Positions 63,997 to 64,000 of a DNA stretch of 64,000 bases are shown piece by piece. Position 1 is the stretch's first letter; every line of letters begins with the position of its first letter. The translations under genes and the position numbers were made by a program. Source of the stretch: an uncultured Marinifilum sp. (GTDB lineage Bacteria; Bacteroidota; Bacteroidia; Bacteroidales; Marinifilaceae); contig NZ_OY781918.1 in NCBI RefSeq assembly GCF_963677195.1, forward strand, positions 2,034,923 through 2,098,922, given 5' to 3'. The notes under the pieces were generated by a model that searched no databases, was not told the origin of the DNA, and saw nothing but the letters and a program-made list of their open reading frames with translations.

Positions 63997-64000
63997 ATTG

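Overview
The window is AT-rich chromosomal DNA from a member of the Bacteroidota, most likely a marine or anaerobic Bacteroidales/Marinilabiliales-type organism (inference). The evidence is two SusC/SusD outer-membrane uptake pairs, a secreted protein with a type IX secretion (T9SS) C-terminal signal, SusD-type lipoproteins, an OtsA-OtsB fusion beside a GH15 enzyme, a methylmalonyl-CoA decarboxylase sodium-pump operon, many promoters of the TAnnTTTG (-7) type, and a near absence of Shine-Dalgarno (SD) sites. Most of the window is ordinary core genome. No prophage, intact IS element, CRISPR array or defence island is visible. Layout, left to right: 0.4-4.3 kb holds a Cu/Zn-type permease with a heavy-metal domain, an outer-membrane porin, an FMN-binding periplasmic protein and MntP. 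4.4-6.5 kb is a TPR sensor histidine kinase. 6.8-10.2 kb is the de novo NAD operon nadB-nadC-nadA. 10.3-14.6 kb holds divergent trehalose synthesis (OtsAB) and GH15 genes. 14.7-19.2 kb has a large T9SS-secreted PKD/BNR-type protein and a small lipoprotein. 19.4-23.1 kb is purL. 23.6-28.0 kb is mce-mmdA-mmdD-mmdC-mmdB (succinate to propionate branch with Na+ export). 28.2-31.0 kb is citrate lyase, as a CitD-CitE fusion followed by CitF. 31.0-33.8 kb holds a BFD-like [2Fe-2S] protein, an HD hydrolase and PepD. 34.4-39.8 kb and 41.4-46.1 kb are two SusCD loci separated by a 1.5 kb gap without an intact gene. 46.3-50.5 kb has a TonB-dependent receptor and an M49-like lipoprotein that has lost its zinc motif. 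50.8-52.9 kb is a PgpH-like 7TM-HD phosphodiesterase split by a one-base frameshift. 53.1-57.3 kb holds NlpC/P60, Nudix, WbqC-like, LepB and DapB genes. 57.6-60.8 kb is thrS-infC-rpmI-rplT. 61.2-63.4 kb is dipeptidyl peptidase IV. 63.55-64.0 kb has two identical tRNA-Gly(GCC) genes, each preceded by a broken tRNA-like half. How the genes fit together: propionate formation (mce/mmd) and citrate cleavage (cit) lie next to each other and suggest a fermentative organism using sodium-coupled decarboxylation. The two SusCD sets take up glycans or peptides, and PepD, DPP4 and the NlpC/P60 enzyme handle peptides. The points most worth a second look are: (1) infC, whose true start appears to be an AUA codon behind a perfect AGGAGG in a phylum that mostly ignores SD sites; (2) the 190-bp tandem [tRNA-like half + tRNA-Gly] arrangement carrying an 18-bp palindrome in the D-loop; (3) the CitD-CitE fusion with a terminator-like hairpin in its leader; (4) the degenerate M49 peptidase; (5) the frameshifted c-di-AMP phosphodiesterase; (6) a 49-nt leader shared almost without change by the two susC genes; (7) a secreted N-terminal domain fused to the MmdB sodium pump.
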